From Pseudomonas fluorescens (GTDB lineage Bacteria; Pseudomonadota; Gammaproteobacteria; Pseudomonadales; Pseudomonadaceae), in the NCBI GenBank assembly GCA_902825215.1, contig LR782234.1:4898001-4962000 (forward strand): DNA of 64,000 nucleotides, in the 5' to 3' direction. The notes beneath the pieces were generated by a model. That model did not search any database. It was not told where the DNA came from and worked only from the letters and a program-made list of their open reading frames with translations. Of this stretch, positions 25,657 through 33,810 are shown one piece after another. Numbering within the stretch: the stretch's first letter is position 1; every line of letters starts with the position of its first letter. The position numbers were made by a program, and so were the translations under genes.

Positions 25657-25998
25657 TTAGGCTTCGGACTTGTTCGCCGCAGCGGCTTCGACCGCCGACT
25701 TGATGGTGCTTTGCAGCGAACCGTCTGCTGCCATCTCGGTCATGATGTCGCTGCCGCCGATCAGCTCGCCACCCACCCACAGTTGCGGGAAAGTCGGCCA
25801 GTTGGCGTACTTCGGCAGGTTGGCGCGGATTTCCGGGTTCTGCAGGATGTCCACGTACGCAAACTTTTCGCCACAGGCCATGACAGCCTGCGCAGCTTTT
25901 GCGGAGAAGCCGCACTGCGGGGCATTCGGCGAGCCTTTCATGTAAAGCAGAATGGTGTTGTTGGCAATCTGCTCTTTAATCGTTTCGATGATATCCAT
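25657..25998 (-). CDS. grxD: Monothiol glutaredoxin GrxD
   Basis: A 113-residue glutaredoxin-4 type protein that binds a bridging [2Fe-2S] cluster with glutathione and passes it on. The active site is CGFS in PQCGFSAKA (about 30-33), with WPTFPQLWVGGELIGGSDI typical of the family. The ATG at 25998 follows GAGG by 6 nt; the longer frame adds 10 codons with no ribosome site. Confidence 0.95.
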   Translation of the reverse strand: MDIIETIKEQIANNTILLYMKGSPNAPQCGFSAKAAQAVMACGEKFAYVDILQNPEIRANLPKYANWPTFPQLWVGGELIGGSDIMTEMAADGSLQSTIKSAVEAAAANKSEA

Positions 25999-26097
25999 GG
26001 AGCACCTCGGCTGAACTTTCCGACTCATGGGTCGGCACGGTGGCGCATTGTAACGGAATCCCGAGCGCGCTGCTCGGTCTCCCCGACAGACACATGC

Positions 26098-28203
26098 TCA
26101 AGCCGCCACTACCGTGACCGGCACACCATTGAGCGCCGCGTTGCCGGACAACTCATCGAGCTGGCATTCATCGGTCAGGTCGTTGGCGCTTGAGCCCGGC
26201 TGGCCGCTGGCAATTGCCATCTGCACGCCAAGTCGCGCATGACCCCAACCGTGCGGCAGGCTGACCACCCCTTGCATCATGTCCTCGCTGCCCAGCACCT
26301 CCACTTCGATCTGCCCGACCCGCGAACTGACGCGTACTCGCTGGCCGTCACTGAGGCCTCGGCTGGCGAGATCGTCCGGATGCATCAGCAACTGATGACG
26401 CGGCTTGCCCTTCACCAGACGATGGTAGTTGTGCATCCACGAATTGTTACTGCGCACGTGACGGCGGCCGATCATCAGCAGTTGATCGATGGCGGGCGCC
26501 TGCAACGCGGCGAAGCGTTGAAGATCGGCGAGTATTTCCGGTGGTGCGGCCTGAACTCGCTGACACGGGGTTTTCAGACGTGCAGCCAGATTCGGCTTCA
26601 GAGCGCCCAGGTCAATCCCGTGCGGATGATCGAACAGTGTCGCCAGCGACAGTTTGTGTTCGGATGCGTCGCCGTAAAGGCCCATGCGCAGGCCCATGTC
26701 GATCATCATCGACGGCGGCATGGTCGGTTTCAGTTCCTTGCCGGTCTGCGCCGCGAAGGCTTTGGCAAGGCCGACGAAGATTTCCCAATCGTGCAGCGCG
26801 CCTTCAGGTTTGGCGAGGATTGCGCGATTGAAGCGGGTGACATTGCGCACCGCAAACAGATTGAACGTGGTGTCGTAGTGATCGTTTTCCAGCGCCGAAG
26901 TCGACGGCAGGATCAGGTCGGCGTAGCGCGTGGTTTCGTTGATGTACAGGTCAATGCTGAGCATGAACTCCAGCCCGTCCAGTGCCTGCTCCAGTTGCCG
27001 CCCGTTCGGCGTCGACAAAACAGGGTTGCCAGCCACGGTGATCAGCGCGCGGATCTGCCCTTCGCCTTCGGTGAGCATTTCCTCGGCCAGTGCCGACACC
27101 GGCAGCTCGCCACCGTATTCCGGCCGGCCCGACACGCGACTCTGCCATTTGTTGAAATGCCCGCCCGAGGTCGAGGCCACCAGATCGACAGCGGGTTCGG
27201 TGCACAACGCACCGCCGACCCGGTCGAGGTTGCCGGTAACAAGATTGATCAACTGCACGAGCCAATGGCACAGCGTGCCGAACGCCTGAGTCGAAACGCC
27301 CATGCGTCCGTAGCACACCGCACTTGGCGCAGCGGCAAAGTCGCGTGCCAGTTGGCGGATCTGCTCGGCCGGAACGGCACACAACGGGCTCATCGCCTGC
27401 GCAGTAAACGTCGCCACCGCAGCGCGCACCTCGTCGAGGCCATCGACCGGCAGATGACTGTCGCGGGTCAGACCTTCGCTGAACAGGGTATTGAGCACAC
27501 CGAACAATAGCGCCGCATCGCCGCCCGGGCGCACGAACAGATGCTGATCCGCCATCGCTGCTGTTTCGCTGCGGCGCGGATCGACCACGACCACTTTGCC
27601 GCCGCGCGCCTGAATCGCCTTGAGGCGCTTCTCGACATCCGGCACGGTCATGATGCTGCCATTGGACGCCAGCGGATTACCGCCCAGGATCAACATGAAA
27701 TCGGTGTGATCGATGTCCGGAATCGGCAGCAGCAAGCCGTGGCCGTACATCAGATAACTGCTCAGGTGATGGGGCAACTGATCAACTGACGTCGCCGAGT
27801 AGCGATTGCGGGTTTTCAGCAAGCCGAGAAAGTAGTTGCTGTGGGTCATCAACCCATAGTTATGCACGCTCGGGTTGCCCTGATACACCGCCACGGCGTT
27901 TTGCCCGTGACGCTCCTGAATCGCCGCCAGCTTCGATGCCACCAACGCAAACGCTTCATCCCAGCCGATCGGCAGCCACTCGCTACCGACCCGCCGCATC
28001 GGTTGGCGCAGGCGATCCGGGTCGTTCTGGATATCTTGCAATGCCACCGCTTTGGGGCAGATGTGGCCGCGACTGAAAGTGTCGAGGGCATCGCCCTTGA
28101 TTGAGGTGATCGCGACCTGGCCATCGGCTTCAGTGGTCTCGATGGTCAGGCCACAGATGGCTTCACACAGGTGGCAGGCACGGTGATGGAGAGTCTTGGT
28201 CAT
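26098..28203 (-). CDS. Molybdopterin-dependent oxidoreductase (DMSO reductase superfamily)
   Basis: A 701-residue cytoplasmic protein (no Tat signal). An N-terminal 4Fe-4S motif CHLCEAIC ... HICPKA (about 10-50) is followed by the molybdopterin oxidoreductase core (about 55-570) and a C-terminal molydopterin dinucleotide-binding domain (LMHPDDLASRGLSDGQRVRV). In formate dehydrogenases the Mo ligand is Cys or Sec around residue 140; the matching region here (SATSVDQLPHHLSSYLMYG) has no Cys, so another ligand (Ser or Asp) or an unusual site is implied. No partner subunit is adjacent. Substrate unknown; calling it formate dehydrogenase would go too far. Confidence 0.8.
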   Translation of the reverse strand: MTKTLHHRACHLCEAICGLTIETTEADGQVAITSIKGDALDTFSRGHICPKAVALQDIQNDPDRLRQPMRRVGSEWLPIGWDEAFALVASKLAAIQERHGQNAVAVYQGNPSVHNYGLMTHSNYFLGLLKTRNRYSATSVDQLPHHLSSYLMYGHGLLLPIPDIDHTDFMLILGGNPLASNGSIMTVPDVEKRLKAIQARGGKVVVVDPRRSETAAMADQHLFVRPGGDAALLFGVLNTLFSEGLTRDSHLPVDGLDEVRAAVATFTAQAMSPLCAVPAEQIRQLARDFAAAPSAVCYGRMGVSTQAFGTLCHWLVQLINLVTGNLDRVGGALCTEPAVDLVASTSGGHFNKWQSRVSGRPEYGGELPVSALAEEMLTEGEGQIRALITVAGNPVLSTPNGRQLEQALDGLEFMLSIDLYINETTRYADLILPSTSALENDHYDTTFNLFAVRNVTRFNRAILAKPEGALHDWEIFVGLAKAFAAQTGKELKPTMPPSMMIDMGLRMGLYGDASEHKLSLATLFDHPHGIDLGALKPNLAARLKTPCQRVQAAPPEILADLQRFAALQAPAIDQLLMIGRRHVRSNNSWMHNYHRLVKGKPRHQLLMHPDDLASRGLSDGQRVRVSSRVGQIEVEVLGSEDMMQGVVSLPHGWGHARLGVQMAIASGQPGSSANDLTDECQLDELSGNAALNGVPVTVVAA

Positions 28204-28337
28204 GGCCAGTCTCTGTCTTGTTCGGGACGGGCGATCGCGCCCGCGGGAACAAAACTATGGCCCCGGCAGGACCACGGCGCCAGCGACGTTCGTCTTGTGA
28301 ATCGGGGCGTATCAGGCGGGCCGATAGCGCCGCGTCG

Positions 28338-28628
28338 TCAGTTCGACGGCAACTGGGGTGGCGGCGCCAGCTGGATTTCCTGAATGGTTTCGATCTGCTC
28401 GTGGGCGACGTGTACGCCGGTCAGCTCGCCGATCAACCGCCAATGCTCGTCGAGTCCGGCGCTGATGGTGGCCATGCGGTCGATCATGTGGCGACCGGCC
28501 GTCTTCACCACTTCGTCTTCACTGCGCAGCAGTTCGAACGACATTGAGGTGACCGAGGCGGTGAGGTGGGTCAAGGAGCGAGCCGTGTGGCCCAGCAGTT
28601 CCATTAACAGTTGTTCTTTCGATTCCAT
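28338..28628 (-). CDS. Small helical protein of unknown function
   Basis: A 96-residue soluble, largely helical protein (MESKEQLLMELLGHTARSL...), ending in a Pro-rich tail (LAPPPQLPSN). The ATG follows AGGAAG by 7 nt. Codon use is like its neighbours. It is transcribed toward the molybdopterin oxidoreductase 134 nt away and may precede it in one transcript. I do not recognise the family. Confidence 0.65.
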   Translation of the reverse strand: MESKEQLLMELLGHTARSLTHLTASVTSMSFELLRSEDEVVKTAGRHMIDRMATISAGLDEHWRLIGELTGVHVAHEQIETIQEIQLAPPPQLPSN

Positions 28629-28885
28629 GCGGAGGCTTCCTGCGTCGCTCGAATGTTATTTATAACCCAGCACTTTGCTTTAGCAAATGTTTCAACCCGG
28701 ACATCCGACCAAGAGAATTCGCCGCCACCCCGCGCGAAACCGACCAAAGCCAGGCCGGGTGCGGCGCGGCGCATTGCCAAGCGCGGCGGGGCCAGTGTAC
28801 AAAGAGGCTCGCTGCTGCCCTGAACCCGGCTTCAAATGCGCGACTGCGATGCGCAGTGCGCCCTTCGATTCCCGCGTAAACCGTA

Positions 28886-28920
28886 GCCTATTGGCGTAAC
28901 GCGACATTTAATGTCAATAT
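28886..28920. promoter_or_regulatory. Candidate argF promoter and ArgR half-site
   Basis: On the minus strand 28906-28886 reads TGTCGC-N8-AA-N5, a perfect 21-bp ArgR half-site by the remembered Pseudomonas consensus. On the plus strand a weak promoter, TTGGCG (28891-28896) then CAATAT (28915-28920), overlaps it. An adjacent half-site is poor. The rest of the 28629-29032 gap shows no gene. Confidence 0.45.
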
Positions 28921-29032
28921 CGCGCCTTCCCCTATTCCGTCGCCCCGTGCGGCTTACGCCGCAGGTCTCGCCCGTTGTTCCGTTAAACAAGGTTTTGAGC
29001 ATCTGCGGTTGGTAGCAAAAAGGTAGTCAATG

Positions 29033-29953
29033 ATGAGCGCAAGGCACTTTCTCTCCCTGATGGATTGCACGCCCGAAGAGCTGGTCAGCGTGATCCGTCG
29101 AGGCGTTGAGCTCAAGGACCTGCGTAAGCGCGGCGTACTGTTCGAGCCTCTGAAAAACCGTGTGCTGGGGATGATTTTCGAAAAGTCCTCGACCCGCACC
29201 CGCATCTCTTTCGAGGCCGGGATGATCCAGCTCGGCGGCCAGGCGATCTTCCTCTCGCCGCGCGACACCCAACTGGGCCGTGGTGAGCCGATCGGCGACT
29301 GCGCCATCGTCATGTCGAGCATGCTCGATGCGGTGATGATCCGCACCTTCGCCCACAGCACCCTGACCGAATTCGCCGCCAACTCGCGCGTGCCGGTGAT
29401 CAACGGCCTGTCCGACGATCTGCACCCGTGCCAGTTGCTGGCCGACATGCAAACCTTCCTCGAACATCGCGGCTCGATCCAGGGCAAGACCGTGGCGTGG
29501 ATCGGCGACGGCAACAACATGTGCAACAGCTATATAGAAGCGGCGATCCAGTTCGACTTCCAGTTGCGCGTTGCCTGCCCGCAGGGTTATGAACCGAATC
29601 CCGAGTTCGTCGCCCGTGCCGGTGACCGCGTGACCATCGTCCGCGATCCGCAGGACGCCGTGCGTGGCGCGCATCTGGTGAGCACCGATGTCTGGACTTC
29701 GATGGGTCAGGAAGAGGAAACTGCCAAACGCCTCAAGCTGTTCGCGCCGTTTCAGGTCAACCGTGCGCTGCTCGACCTCGCGGCCGAGGACGTGCTGTTC
29801 ATGCATTGCCTGCCGGCGCACCGCGGCGAAGAAATCAGTCTCGACCTGCTTGATGACCCGCGCTCTGTTGCCTGGGATCAGGCAGAAAACCGTCTCCACG
29901 CACAGAAGGCCCTGCTCGAGTTCCTCGTCGAACCGGCATATCACCACGCATGA
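29033..29953 (+). CDS. argF: Anabolic ornithine carbamoyltransferase
   Basis: A 306-residue enzyme that makes citrulline from ornithine and carbamoyl phosphate. Carbamoyl-phosphate motif SSTRTRISF (about 47-55), HPCQ (about 132-135), ornithine-side motif and the catalytic HCLPAHRGEE (about 262-271) are present. Two ATGs in a row occur at 29030 and 29033; the second gives the usual N-terminus MSARHFLSLMD, and AAGG lies 6-9 nt upstream of them. The length fits the anabolic rather than the longer catabolic ArcB form. Overlaps the following ABC gene by 4 nt. Confidence 0.97.
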   Translation: MSARHFLSLMDCTPEELVSVIRRGVELKDLRKRGVLFEPLKNRVLGMIFEKSSTRTRISFEAGMIQLGGQAIFLSPRDTQLGRGEPIGDCAIVMSSMLDAVMIRTFAHSTLTEFAANSRVPVINGLSDDLHPCQLLADMQTFLEHRGSIQGKTVAWIGDGNNMCNSYIEAAIQFDFQLRVACPQGYEPNPEFVARAGDRVTIVRDPQDAVRGAHLVSTDVWTSMGQEEETAKRLKLFAPFQVNRALLDLAAEDVLFMHCLPAHRGEEISLDLLDDPRSVAWDQAENRLHAQKALLEFLVEPAYHHA

Positions 29954-31059
29954 GTCATGAATTACTGCTGAACCTGCGCAACCTCGCTTGCGGCTATCAA
30001 GATCAACGTGTGGTGCAGAATCTCAATCTGCACCTCAACGCCGGCGACATCGGTTGCCTGCTCGGCTCGTCCGGCTGCGGCAAGACCACCACACTGCGCG
30101 CCATCGCCGGTTTCGAGCCGGTGCACGAGGGCGAAATCACCCTCGGTGGTGAAACCCTGTCCAGCGCCGGGTTCACCCTGGCGCCGGAGAAACGCCGGAT
30201 CGGCATGGTGTTCCAGGATTACGCGCTGTTTCCGCACCTGAGCGTGGCCGACAACATCGCCTTCGGCATTCGCAAGCACCCGAACAAGCAACGCGTCACC
30301 GAAGAGCTGCTGGAGCTGGTCAACCTGAAGAACCTCGGCAAGCGCTTCCCGCACGAATTGTCCGGCGGTCAGCAACAGCGCGTCGCCCTCGCCCGCGCCC
30401 TGGCGCCGGAGCCGCAACTGTTGCTGCTCGATGAGCCGTTTTCCAACCTGGATGGCGAACTGCGGCGCAAGCTCAGCCACGAGGTGCGCGACATTCTCAA
30501 GGCGCGTGGCACCAGCGCGATTCTGGTGACCCACGATCAGGAAGAAGCCTTCGCCGTCAGCGATCACGTCGGCGTATTCAAGGAAGGTCGGCTGGAACAG
30601 TGGGACACGCCATACAACCTCTACCACGAGCCGGCGACGCCTTATGTGGCCAGTTTCATCGGTCAGGGTTATTTCATTCGCGGGCAACTCGCCAGCCCGG
30701 AGTCGGTGCAGACCGAACTCGGTGAGCTGCGCGGCAACCGTGCTTATACCTGGCCAATTGGCGGAGCGGTCGATGTGCTGCTGCGGCCGGACGACATTGT
30801 CTATGCGCCGGACAGCGCACTGAAGGCGCGGATTGTCGGCAAGACGTTCCTCGGTGCTTCAACGCTGTATCGCTTGCAGTTACCGACCGGTGCGCAGCTG
30901 GAATCGATTTTCCCCAGCCATGCGGACCATCAGGTCGGTGCCGATGTGGGGATTCGGGTAGTGGCCGAGCATTTGGTGCTGTTCCAGGCATCCGGCAGCA
31001 CGGCGGCGCAAATTCCTGCAGTGGAAAATGGGGTTCGCCGGCATAGCACGGCCCTCTGA
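29950..31059 (+). CDS. ABC transporter ATP-binding protein (FbpC/PotA type)
   Basis: A 369-residue ATPase. Walker A GSSGCGKTTT (about 37-46), Q loop MVFQDYALF, signature LSGGQQQRVALARAL, Walker B LLLLDEPFSNLD, and switch His in VTHDQEEA; a C-terminal TOBE-like domain (about 245-350) fits the ferric-iron, polyamine or sulfate importer ATPases. Start overlaps the argF stop (ATGA), so the two are coupled, but no permease or binding protein is nearby; it must serve components encoded elsewhere. Same neighbour pair as in P. aeruginosa, as I recall. Confidence 0.9.
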   Translation: MSHELLLNLRNLACGYQDQRVVQNLNLHLNAGDIGCLLGSSGCGKTTTLRAIAGFEPVHEGEITLGGETLSSAGFTLAPEKRRIGMVFQDYALFPHLSVADNIAFGIRKHPNKQRVTEELLELVNLKNLGKRFPHELSGGQQQRVALARALAPEPQLLLLDEPFSNLDGELRRKLSHEVRDILKARGTSAILVTHDQEEAFAVSDHVGVFKEGRLEQWDTPYNLYHEPATPYVASFIGQGYFIRGQLASPESVQTELGELRGNRAYTWPIGGAVDVLLRPDDIVYAPDSALKARIVGKTFLGASTLYRLQLPTGAQLESIFPSHADHQVGADVGIRVVAEHLVLFQASGSTAAQIPAVENGVRRHSTAL

Positions 31060-31076
31060 TCCAGACCGGGTAAAAA

Positions 31077-31165
31077 TGTGGGAGCGAGCCTGCTCGCGAA
31101 AGCGGTGTATCAGTCAAAGATGCTTTGACTGGCCTACCGTATTCGCGAGCAGGCTCGCTCCCACA
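31077..31165. repeat. REPIN (inverted REP pair)
   Basis: TGTGGGAGCGAGCCTGCTCG arms, inverted, about 90 bp end to end, between convergent ABC and PhzF-family genes. Fourth-copy family as at 9218, 25558 and 41840. Confidence 0.9.
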
Positions 31166-31177
31166 GTCTGTTTTGTA

Positions 31178-31960
31178 TCAGCCTAAACTCAGGGTGCCAC
31201 TCGCCACCAATGTCGCATTGCCGCCGATCTTCACCCGCTCACCTTCCAGTCGACAGAACAGTTCCCCACCCCGCGCCGAGCGCTGGCACGCGGTCAGACT
31301 GGATTTGCCCAGACGCTTTGACCAATACGGAATCAGGCTGCAGTGGGTCGAACCAGTGACCGGATCTTCATTGATACCAATCGCCGGGGCGAAATAGCGT
31401 GAGACGAAATCATGCTGGTTACCCCGCGCGGTAACGATCGCGCCCAGCCACGGCAGCTTCGCCAGCGCCGCCATGTCCGGCGTGCAATCAAGCACCGCCT
31501 GCTCCGATTCCAGCACCACGAACAGCTCGTTGGAGCCGAGCACATCAACCGCTTCGACACCCAGTGCGCGCTCTACGTCCAGTGTCACGCCAATCTCGCT
31601 CGGCACAATCGTCGGGAAATCCAGCCACAACCGATCGCCCTCACGGCTGACGCTCAGCGGCCCGGATTTGCAGATGAAGTCGATACGCTCGGCGGTTTCG
31701 CCGTAGATCTCGAACAGCACATAGGCGCTGGCCAGTGTCGCGTGCCCACACAGCGGCACTTCGGTGGTCGGGGTGAACCAGCGGATATGCCAGGTCTGGC
31801 CTTCGCGCACCAGAAACGCGGTTTCCGCCAGATTGTGTTCGGCGGCGATCTTCTGCATCAACTCCTCGGCGAGCCACGCATCGAGCCGATAGACCATGGC
31901 CGGATTGCCACTGAACGGCCGGTCACTGAACGCGTCGACCTGATGAAACGCAAGCTGCAT
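31178..31960 (-). CDS. PhzF-family isomerase-like protein
   Basis: A 260-residue protein of the PhzF/diaminopimelate-epimerase fold. N-terminal QVDAFSDRPFSGNPA, catalytic-type Glu in NLAETAFL (about 45), PLCGHATLASA (about 70-80) and GINEDPVTGSTHC near the C-terminus are family hallmarks. PhzF itself isomerises a phenazine precursor; no phenazine genes are nearby, so the substrate is unknown. The ATG at 31960 follows AAAGGAG by 8 nt; longer frames have no better site. Transcribed after ybaK, 99 nt apart. Confidence 0.88.
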   Translation of the reverse strand: MQLAFHQVDAFSDRPFSGNPAMVYRLDAWLAEELMQKIAAEHNLAETAFLVREGQTWHIRWFTPTTEVPLCGHATLASAYVLFEIYGETAERIDFICKSGPLSVSREGDRLWLDFPTIVPSEIGVTLDVERALGVEAVDVLGSNELFVVLESEQAVLDCTPDMAALAKLPWLGAIVTARGNQHDFVSRYFAPAIGINEDPVTGSTHCSLIPYWSKRLGKSSLTACQRSARGGELFCRLEGERVKIGGNATLVASGTLSLG

Positions 31961-32059
31961 AACCTTCTCCTTTAAGTCAGTCGACACAGCATGCGACCAC
32001 GCGGCGGCCGGCGCCAGTGACAGAACCGGCGATTTTCTTTCATACAGTGCCGAGGCCGT

Positions 32060-32530
32060 TCATGGCCGGCCGATGTCGGCAAATGTCGCCTGGGTGTGCT
32101 CGGCAAGCACTGCCGGCGCCAGTTCGACTTCCAGCCCACGGCGCCCGGCGCTGACATAAATGGTGGCGAAGCCTTGCGCCGAGTTATCGATAAAGGTGCG
32201 CAGGCGCTTCTTTTGTCCCAGCGGACTGATGCCGCCCAACAGATATCCGGTGGATCGCTGCGCCGCTGCCGGATCAGCCATTTCGACTTTTTTCACCCCT
32301 GCCGCGTGCGCCAGTCCTTTGAGATCAAGGCTTCCGACGACCGGCACCACCGCCACCAGCAATTCGCCTTTTTCGCTCGCTGCCAACAACGTCTTGAACA
32401 CCTGCGCCGGCTCGAGCGCCAGTTTCTCTGCGGCCTCCAGCCCATACGAAGCGGCTTTGGGGTCATGTTCGTAACTGTGCACGCGATGTTCGGCACGAAC
32501 TTTTTTCAACAAGTCCAACGCTGGGGTCAT
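32060..32530 (-). CDS. ybaK: Cys-tRNA(Pro)/Cys-tRNA(Cys) deacylase YbaK
   Basis: A 156-residue YbaK/EbsC protein that hydrolyses cysteine mischarged on tRNA-Pro, a proofreading factor. The conserved Lys (VFKTLLA, about 46), GSLDLKGLA and the KKVEMADPAAAQRSTGYLLG segment (about 80-99) are typical; Gly-Gly-Ile-Ser-Pro follows. Length matches E. coli YbaK (159). Divergent from the glpF promoter region. Confidence 0.93.
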   Translation of the reverse strand: MTPALDLLKKVRAEHRVHSYEHDPKAASYGLEAAEKLALEPAQVFKTLLAASEKGELLVAVVPVVGSLDLKGLAHAAGVKKVEMADPAAAQRSTGYLLGGISPLGQKKRLRTFIDNSAQGFATIYVSAGRRGLEVELAPAVLAEHTQATFADIGRP

Positions 32531-32710
32531 GGCAGCTCCGGGTTCGGCAGTCTTTGAAAAAACCTGCGGCGGATTCTAGGTCATCGTTGGGCAAAAGGCT
32601 CTATTCCAGGCCGCGAATCCCGTGGCTTCGCGCTGTATTCAAGCTGATCGCCGCGCTGATCATTCACACAGCGAATAGTTTTATTGTGACCGACGGTTCA
32701 CTTTCGACCT

Positions 32711-32754
32711 TTGACAGGTTTGTTTCTTGTCTATATTTTTTCGAATCTGAATAA
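32711..32754 (+). promoter_or_regulatory. glpF promoter with possible GlpR operator
   Basis: TTGACA (32711-32716), exact 17-nt spacer, TATTTT (32734-32739): a good sigma-70 promoter. An 18-bp stretch at 32737-32754 matches the GlpR operator consensus (ATGTTCGATAACGAACAT) at 10 of 18 positions and covers the likely start site, so repression by GlpR is plausible but not strong. The remainder of the 350-nt gap between ybaK and glpF is a roughly 130-nt leader with no gene. Confidence 0.5.
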
Positions 32755-32881
32755 TGTAAGAATCATGCTTAATGCAGTACCCAGCAGTAACCCGGGAACC
32801 GAATGGGGATTCCGACCCGGTGAAGATCGCGCCCTGTTCCGTTGGCAAGGCGCTACACAAGAAAAAGAACCGAGGTTTTCA

Positions 32882-33733
32882 ATGACAGCTGCTTTACCGC
32901 AACCATCGCTTTCCGGCCAATGCATGGCCGAGTTCCTGGGCACTGCCCTTCTGATCTTCTTCGGCACCGGTTGTGTCGCCGCGCTCAAAGTCGCGGGTGC
33001 CAGCTTCGGCCTGTGGGAAATCAGCATCATCTGGGGCGTCGGCGTGAGCATGGCGATCTACCTGACGGCCGGGGTTTCCGGCGCGCATTTGAACCCCGCC
33101 GTAAGCATCGCCCTGGCGGTTTTCGCCGATTTCGAAAAGCGCAAACTGCCGTTCTACATTCTTTCGCAGATTGCCGGCGCCTTCTGTGGCGCGCTGCTGG
33201 TCTACACGCTGTACAGCAATCTGTTCTTCGATTTCGAACAAACTCACCAAATGGTTCGTGGCTCGGCCGCCAGCCTTGAATTGGCATCGGTGTTCTCGAC
33301 GTTCCCCAATCCGGCGCTGTCGACCGCTCAGGCGTTTCTGGTCGAGATGATCATCACCGCGATCCTGATGGGCGTGATCATGGCCCTGACCGACGACAAC
33401 AATGGCTTGCCGCGCGGCCCGATGGCGCCGCTGCTGATCGGCTTGCTGATCGCCGTGATCGGCAGCTCGATGGGCCCGCTGACCGGTTTTGCGATGAACC
33501 CGGCGCGCGATTTCGGTCCGAAACTGATGACTTTCTTCACTGGCTGGGGTGAAATTTCCTTCACTGGCGGCCGTGACATTCCGTACTTCCTGATTCCGAT
33601 TTTTGCACCGATTGTCGGTGCCTGCCTCGGCGCTGCCGGGTACCGTGGGCTCATCGCCCGCCACCTGACCGGCGCCACACCTGCTACAAAGGATGCAGAA
33701 CCGGCCATTGACGGCAAACCCAGAACGTCCTGA
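32882..33733 (+). CDS. glpF: Glycerol facilitator (aquaglyceroporin)
   Basis: A 283-residue MIP-family channel for glycerol in the inner membrane. Six hydrophobic helices and two pore loops: NPAVSIALAVF (first NPA, about 68) and NPARDFGPKL (second NPA, about 205), the second with Asp after NPAR as in aquaglyceroporins. GAGG lies 6 nt before the ATG. A longer upstream frame runs through the promoter and is not used. First gene of glpF-glpK. Confidence 0.95.
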   Translation: MTAALPQPSLSGQCMAEFLGTALLIFFGTGCVAALKVAGASFGLWEISIIWGVGVSMAIYLTAGVSGAHLNPAVSIALAVFADFEKRKLPFYILSQIAGAFCGALLVYTLYSNLFFDFEQTHQMVRGSAASLELASVFSTFPNPALSTAQAFLVEMIITAILMGVIMALTDDNNGLPRGPMAPLLIGLLIAVIGSSMGPLTGFAMNPARDFGPKLMTFFTGWGEISFTGGRDIPYFLIPIFAPIVGACLGAAGYRGLIARHLTGATPATKDAEPAIDGKPRTS

Positions 33734-33810
33734 AACAGTCGGCGCCGGCTCCTGCCCGTCCGAGCCTGCGCCACGGCCCACTCTCCCTTATTTCGTCCAA
33801 GGCAATCGAC

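Noticed and set aside
28629..28885. Small open frames in the gap between the 96-residue protein gene and argF
   Set aside because: Arg/Pro-rich products without ribosome sites on both strands; typical random frames in GC-rich DNA.
32711..32881. N-terminal extension of GlpF by 57 codons
   Set aside because: The extension passes through the glpF promoter and leader and has no similarity to glycerol facilitators; the ATG at 32882 has a good ribosome site.
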